From NCBI GenBank assembly GCA_021849995.1, contig JAJZSC010000117.1, positions 1-8,111 on the forward strand: a stretch of 8,111 nt of DNA. The letters run 5' to 3'. A program made the translations under genes and the position numbers. Below are positions 5,419 through 8,111 of this stretch, one piece after another (the stretch's first letter is position 1; every line of letters begins with the position of its first letter). The stretch comes from Bacillota bacterium. GTDB lineage: Bacteria > Bacillota > Desulfitobacteriia > Desulfitobacteriales > Desulfitobacteriaceae. The notes under the pieces are model-generated. The model saw only the letters and a list, made by a program, of their open reading frames with translations, searched no databases and was not told the DNA's origin.

Positions 5419-5495
5419 CAATATGTTCCCCCATACACTCCGTCACAATAAAAAGACAATCACTCTCTCAAACCCGCTCATATCAGGGCTTTCAA

Positions 5496-5549
5496 TCAAC
5501 ACCGATATAGCACTATTATCGTCTCCACGTGCCCTGTCTGAGGAAACAT
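5496..5549 (-). pseudogene. Probable C-terminal scrap of an RlmD/TrmA-family RNA uracil methyltransferase
   Basis: On the minus strand the frame from 5549 reads MFPQTGHVETIIVLYRC and then stops (TGA, 5498-5496). MFPxTxHVExVxxL is the conserved C-terminal end of the RlmD/RumA/TrmA family, SAM-dependent enzymes that methylate uracil C5 in 23S rRNA or tRNA; the glutamate is the general base in E. coli TrmA and RlmD. The expected residues just before it (VDMFP context) are absent, the frame reads RGF instead, so similarity breaks off at about 5550. The remaining 400-odd residues are not in the window. A leftward terminator follows at 5397-5418. With only 17 residues this call rests on motif recognition. 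An overlapping plus-strand frame at 5300-5551 has no recognisable content and is not called. Confidence 0.45.
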
Positions 5550-5572
5550 GAATCCCCTTCTTTTACGTGAAA

Positions 5573-5607
5573 AATAAGACTAACCAAATTATATGGTTAG
5601 TCTTATT
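5573..5607. terminator. 14-bp perfect hairpin, probable leftward terminator
   Basis: AATAAGACTAACCA (5573-5586) and TGGTTAGTCTTATT (5594-5607) pair perfectly around a 7-nt loop. Read on the minus strand the hairpin is followed by TTTTCACG, so it works best for leftward transcription; rightward it runs into GTATTGTTATTTT, which is also T-rich. No intact gene ends here on either strand, so the terminator has been orphaned. Confidence 0.7.
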
Positions 5608-5920
5608 GTATTGTTATTTTCCCAAAATAGCAGGTCATAAAGTGGAAGCATATCTTTTCCAAACGGAAATTTTATGATCCAAGTTACATTTTGCATTATT
5701 ATTCATATATGGTAAGTTCCTATAGAAACACCTAAAAATCATTCGCCACCAATGGTAAGTTTACCTTTATTTTTCTCGATAGGTCATATAAGTAACACCA
5801 TGACTAGTCGCTGAAAATATTATTTGTTCGCTAAACTCCCAACAAACGAAGCTTGGAGTACAGAAACTTTTATCACTCATATCATACATGCTTAATTAAC
5901 TACCGGATCCTCATCAATAA
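5608..5920. other. Intergenic stretch without a gene
   Basis: About 310 bp of AT-rich DNA with no open frame that carries a ribosome site and no recognisable protein fragment on either strand. ATGGTAAGTT occurs twice in close variants (about 5708 and 5752). It separates the orphan hairpin from the recombinase remnant and is probably decayed mobile-element DNA. Confidence 0.4.
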
Positions 5921-6083
5921 CTTTATACTTTTAGGCATAGCAGTGCTACAATCTTGTTAGGAAGTGGTGTCCCGCCTAAAAATGTATCCGCCAGATTGGG
6001 TCATAGTTCATTATGCTCATGCATTGGAATCAGTTGGCCGACAAGCAGCTGACAAATTGGATGAAATTATGGCTAAAAAATAA
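5921..6083 (+). pseudogene. Tyrosine recombinase (phage-type integrase), broken C-terminal remnant
   Basis: From 5921 the frame reads YTFRHSSATILLGSGVPPKN and then VSARLGHSS up to 6010, the box II region of tyrosine recombinases, with the conserved arginine (RHSSAT for RHTHAT) and the LGH motif. From 6012 a different frame continues as YAHALESVGRQAADKLDEIM and ends AKK, stop TAA 6081-6083: the normal end of such an integrase, including the helix after the catalytic tyrosine. The join at about 6010 has lost roughly ten codons (the SxxTTLxTY stretch) and shifts frame; the Y at 6012 may be the catalytic tyrosine. The N-terminal domains and the first catalytic arginine are missing, and a stop precedes the fragment. 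It is dead. It lies immediately upstream of the higBA-like promoter, so the pair probably travelled with the same element. Confidence 0.78.
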
Positions 6084-6086
6084 ACC

Positions 6087-6114
6087 TTGCAATACATCAA
6101 ATTTGATTTATAAT
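6087..6114 (+). promoter_or_regulatory. Sigma-A promoter of the higBA-like pair
   Basis: TTGCAA (6087-6092), a 16-bp spacer and a perfect TATAAT (6109-6114). It begins 3 bp after the recombinase stop. Transcription would start near 6121, giving a leader of about 50 nt to the toxin ATG at 6173. Confidence 0.72.
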
Positions 6115-6138
6115 GGGATTAAGACTAAAACATCAAAT
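6094..6138. promoter_or_regulatory. Palindrome and direct repeat, likely HigA operator
   Basis: ATCAAATTTGAT at 6096-6107 is a perfect 12-bp palindrome filling the spacer between -35 and -10. Its left half, as ACATCAAAT (6094-6102), recurs at 6130-6138 just past the expected start of transcription, followed by ATGGTGT, so that a second imperfect dyad exists. XRE antitoxins bind such dyads to repress their own promoter. Confidence 0.55.
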
Positions 6139-6172
6139 ATGGTGTATTATTTTCGTAACAAGGGGCCAAAAT

Positions 6173-6505
6173 ATGAGTGTTTACCGATATGCCACGCTGG
6201 GAGGTAAAGACTTAATTGCTGATTACTTAAAGAGCCTTCCGAAAGATGAACAAGCAGAAGGTCAACTTATAATGACGCAACTCGAACAAAAAGGACTAGA
6301 TTATTTAAGAGAGATCCTCGATACACGTCAGATTGAAAAAAAGCTCTGGGAAATAAAATTCCCAAGGAAGAACCGATTTTTTTATATCATTGCTGATGTA
6401 GACAATTTCTATATCGTCCATGCCTGCCGGAAGCAAAAAGGAAAAACTGAAAAATTCGAGATAGATAAGCTAAACAACGCGCTAAGGAAATCGGAAAAGA
6501 ACTAG
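6173..6505 (+). CDS. higB: HigB-like toxin, phage-derived Gp49/DUF891 family (RelE superfamily)
   Basis: A 110-residue protein of the usual family size. Signature blocks are LPKDEQAEGQLIMTQLEQKG (about 22-41), IEKKLWEIKF (54-63), NRFFYIIADVDNFYIVHACRKQKGKT (67-92) and a closing EIDKLNNAL helix. This is the Gp49 plan: IxxKLWELR, RxFYxxxxxxxxxLLHxFxKKxxKT. Members are RelE-fold, ribosome-associated mRNA cleaving toxins of the HigB type. I chose ATG 6173 because AAGGGG at 6160-6165 is 7 nt upstream and MSVYRYATL matches family starts; the longer frame from 6113 lies on the -10 hexamer and cannot be the start. It is followed after 37 nt by its antitoxin, in the toxin-first order usual for hig. 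No defect is visible, so the toxin is probably active. Confidence 0.88.
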   Translation: MSVYRYATLGGKDLIADYLKSLPKDEQAEGQLIMTQLEQKGLDYLREILDTRQIEKKLWEIKFPRKNRFFYIIADVDNFYIVHACRKQKGKTEKFEIDKLNNALRKSEKN

Positions 6506-6542
6506 GGAGGATTTTCGTTTAACTTAGAAGGGGGAATAAAAA

Positions 6543-6860
6543 ATGCCATTCGTAAAGGTCAATATTCAGGATGAGACAGAGAAATTTCAAAAAGAAGATC
6601 CGGAATTTGCAAGAGAATATGAGATAATCGAGACAGAGTATGAGCTCATAAAAATGGCTGTAGAAATGCGGAAGCAGCTCGGAGTGACCCAACCCGAAAT
6701 CGCTCAGGAATCCGGACTTTCTCAGCAAGCCGTTTCAAGGCTTGAAAAGGTTGGTCATTCTCCGACACTACGAAACTTCCTCAAATATTTATCAGGAATG
6801 GGCATTGAAATTGAGCTCAAAAAAAAAGCTATGGAAAAGGACGAGCGTCTAGCAGTATAA
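6543..6860 (+). CDS. higA: HigA-like XRE-family antitoxin
   Basis: A 105-residue protein with an acidic, helical N-terminal arm (ETEKFQKEDPEFAREYEIIE, residues 11-30) that in this family wraps the toxin, followed by an XRE helix-turn-helix at about 46-70 (LGVTQPEIAQESGLSQQAVSR and RLEKVG) and a C-terminal strand/helix IEIELKKKA. The protein would neutralise the HigB-like toxin and repress the operon from the palindrome at 6096-6107. The start ATG at 6543 is 8 nt after AAGGGGG (about 6528-6534), a strong ribosome site, in keeping with the need for antitoxin excess. The stop at 6858-6860 is followed 16 bp later by a strong terminator, so the transcription unit is exactly the two genes. Confidence 0.9.
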   Translation: MPFVKVNIQDETEKFQKEDPEFAREYEIIETEYELIKMAVEMRKQLGVTQPEIAQESGLSQQAVSRLEKVGHSPTLRNFLKYLSGMGIEIELKKKAMEKDERLAV

Positions 6861-6876
6861 AGGGTCACTGAAGGAG

Positions 6877-6911
6877 AAAAATGCCAGCCACAAATACGGC
6901 TGGCATTTTTT
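6877..6911 (+). terminator. Strong intrinsic terminator of the higBA-like operon
   Basis: AAAAATGCCAGCC (6877-6889) pairs perfectly with GGCTGGCATTTTT (6898-6910), 13 bp, around an 8-nt loop, with six Ts (6906-6911). The A-run on the left side lets it act leftward too. Confidence 0.92.
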
Positions 6912-7021
6912 ATTGTCATTTTCAGGTACAAAAGGTGTAGAAGAAATACCTTAACCTTCTGGTTTCCTAAATATTCTTGAAACATTTACAAATGTTAGTA
7001 ATATAATTCATATCATAAGTA

Positions 7022-7062
7022 AATAAAGTTGACTCTTCAAAACCAGAAAAGTCAGCTTTATT
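7022..7062. terminator. Bidirectional hairpin between higA and aspA
   Basis: AATAAAGTTGACT (7022-7034) pairs with AGTCAGCTTTATT (7050-7062), 13 positions with one G-T on the plus strand (a C-A mismatch on the minus strand), loop 15 nt. On the minus strand it is followed by TTATTTACTT and starts 34 bp after the aspA stop, so it probably ends the aspA transcript. Confidence 0.65.
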
Positions 7063-7095
7063 CCTTATAGTACCCCTATAGGTACGCCACTATGC

Positions 7096-8111
7096 CTATC
7101 TCAACAGCTCTACCCCCGCTATTCCTGGTCTGGTCATCTCATATGGGTTTAAAATCAAATCAAGTTCCTCTTTCGATAGAATCCCTTTTTCTAAGACGAT
7201 TTCCGAGACTGGCCGCCCATAAAGAATGGCCTCTTTGGCTATGATTGAAGCCACTTCATATCCCACATGGGGGTTAATTGCAGTAACTAGTCCGACACTG
7301 TTTTCCACCATTGCCCTGCAACGTTCTACATTTGCGGTAATACCTGCGACACAGCGGTCTCGGAAAACACGGGTCACATTGCGCAAAATGTCCAGGGATT
7401 GGAGTAAATTGAAAACGACGACGGGTTCCATAACATTGAGCTCAAGTTGGCCTGCCCCACAGGCTAAGCCGATGGTGAAGTCATTCCCTTGAACCTGAAA
7501 AGCTACCTGATTGACCACTTCAGCAATTACCGGATTAACCTTTCCAGGCATGATGGAAGAGCCCGGTTGCATCGGTGGTAAATTCAATTCATTTAACCCG
7601 GTTCGCGGACCGGAGGCCATCAGGCGCAGGTCATTGGCTATTTTTGAAAGGTTGACCGCCAAGGTCCTTAAAGATCCGGAAACCTCCATGAATGCGTCTG
7701 TGTTCTGCGTAGCATCCACCAGATCCTCGGCAAGACGTAAAGGCAGACTTGTCCATTCTTGCATCAGCTCTGTCACTTTCTCAATATAGCGAGGATCAGC
7801 ATTTAACCCGGTGCCAACTGCCGTTGCTCCCATATTTATAACTTCAAGAGATCGAATGGCTTCTTTAATTCTCTTAATATCCCGCCCTAACATGTGCGCA
7901 TAGGCTGCAAACTCCTGTCCTAAGCGAATAGGAACAGCATCTTGAAGATGAGTTCTCCCCATTTTAATCACACCATCAAACTCTTGGGCCTTATCTTCAA
8001 AGGATTGGCGCAAGCTGTCTAAGACTTGGAGCAAATCATGGGCCACATTTAAACAAGCAACACGAATTGCCGTGGGGAAAACATCATTGGTGCTTTGAGC
8101 CATATTTACAT
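7096..8111 (-). CDS. aspA: Aspartate ammonia-lyase (aspartase), all but the N-terminus
   Basis: The last 337 codons of an enzyme of about 470 residues; the frame runs open to the window edge (VNMAQSTNDVFPT at the very start), so the methionine at 8103 is internal. Recognisable blocks: QSTNDVFPTA, GRTHLQDAVPIRLGQEF, TGLNADPRY, KIANDLRLMASGPRTGL, NELNLPPMQ and the superfamily signature GSSIMPGKVN at 7563-7534, the mobile loop with the catalytic serine. GLNELNLPPMQ and LQDAVP point to aspartase over fumarase C, which has ENELFLPENEP and LQDATP. It catalyses reversible deamination of L-aspartate to fumarate and ammonia in the cytoplasm, feeding fumarate and nitrogen metabolism. The C-terminus, LILNPYEMTRPGIAG, is typical of Gram-positive aspartases. 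It is clearly richer in G+C than the toxin operons and looks like native chromosome. No defect is seen. A hairpin terminator follows. Confidence 0.95.
   Translation of the reverse strand, partial: VNMAQSTNDVFPTAIRVACLNVAHDLLQVLDSLRQSFEDKAQEFDGVIKMGRTHLQDAVPIRLGQEFAAYAHMLGRDIKRIKEAIRSLEVINMGATAVGTGLNADPRYIEKVTELMQEWTSLPLRLAEDLVDATQNTDAFMEVSGSLRTLAVNLSKIANDLRLMASGPRTGLNELNLPPMQPGSSIMPGKVNPVIAEVVNQVAFQVQGNDFTIGLACGAGQLELNVMEPVVVFNLLQSLDILRNVTRVFRDRCVAGITANVERCRAMVENSVGLVTAINPHVGYEVASIIAKEAILYGRPVSEIVLEKGILSKEELDLILNPYEMTRPGIAGVELLR

Noticed and set aside
5300..5551. 83-codon plus-strand frame
   Set aside because: It begins at the IS66 terminator and runs through a leftward terminator and the opposite-strand methyltransferase scrap; no ribosome site or family resemblance.
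7226..7789. Two plus-strand frames within aspA
   Set aside because: Antisense shadows of a strongly conserved enzyme gene.
1..8111. CRISPR array, tRNA or rRNA genes
   Set aside because: I looked for regularly spaced repeats, tRNA-like cloverleaf ends and rRNA motifs and found none; repeats here are short dyads or one tandem pair.

Overview
The window looks like a chromosomal stretch of a low-to-mid G+C Firmicute, most likely an anaerobic clostridial lineage such as the Desulfitobacterium/Desulfosporosinus group. This is inferred from the DUF4321-maf pair, the aspartase tail, strong AGGAGG-type ribosome sites and UUG starts. No 16S or other taxonomic marker is present, so the placement is inference.

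Layout. At the left edge (1-399, minus strand) a DUF4321 membrane protein gene is followed directly by the start of maf, with a good sigma-A promoter at 469-497. At the right edge (7096-8111, minus strand) lies most of an aspartate ammonia-lyase gene, which runs off the window. Both are ordinary chromosomal genes. About 6.6 kb of more AT-rich, gene-poor DNA lies between them and has the character of an accessory region. It holds a nitroreductase gene (863-1402, +), a small three-helix membrane protein (1903-2196, -), nearly a kilobase with no convincing gene (2203-3065), a three-gene toxin-antitoxin-like operon (3066-4926, +), a graveyard of mobile DNA (about 5013-6083) and a second toxin-antitoxin pair, higBA-like (6173-6860, +).

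How the genes work together. The three-gene operon has its own promoter (TTGCTC, 17 bp, TATACT within a 9-bp tandem repeat). It encodes an MqsR-family RNase toxin, a MqsA/YgiT-type zinc-finger plus HTH antitoxin with an unusual C-terminal extension of about 110 residues, and a translationally coupled third protein of 226 residues that I do not recognise. It ends at a weak hairpin terminator. The layout recalls toxin-antitoxin-chaperone systems such as MqsRAC, but the third protein does not look like SecB. This is the best candidate here for something undescribed. The second locus is a classic HigB (Gp49/DUF891, RelE superfamily) toxin with a HigA XRE antitoxin; its promoter contains a perfect 12-bp palindrome.

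The graveyard holds the last 79 codons of an IS66-family transposase with a terminator, a probable reverse-strand 3' scrap of an RlmD/TrmA-type rRNA methyltransferase with its own terminator, and a frame-broken C-terminus of a tyrosine recombinase. Together with the two addiction modules, this suggests the remains of one or more integrated elements between maf and aspA.
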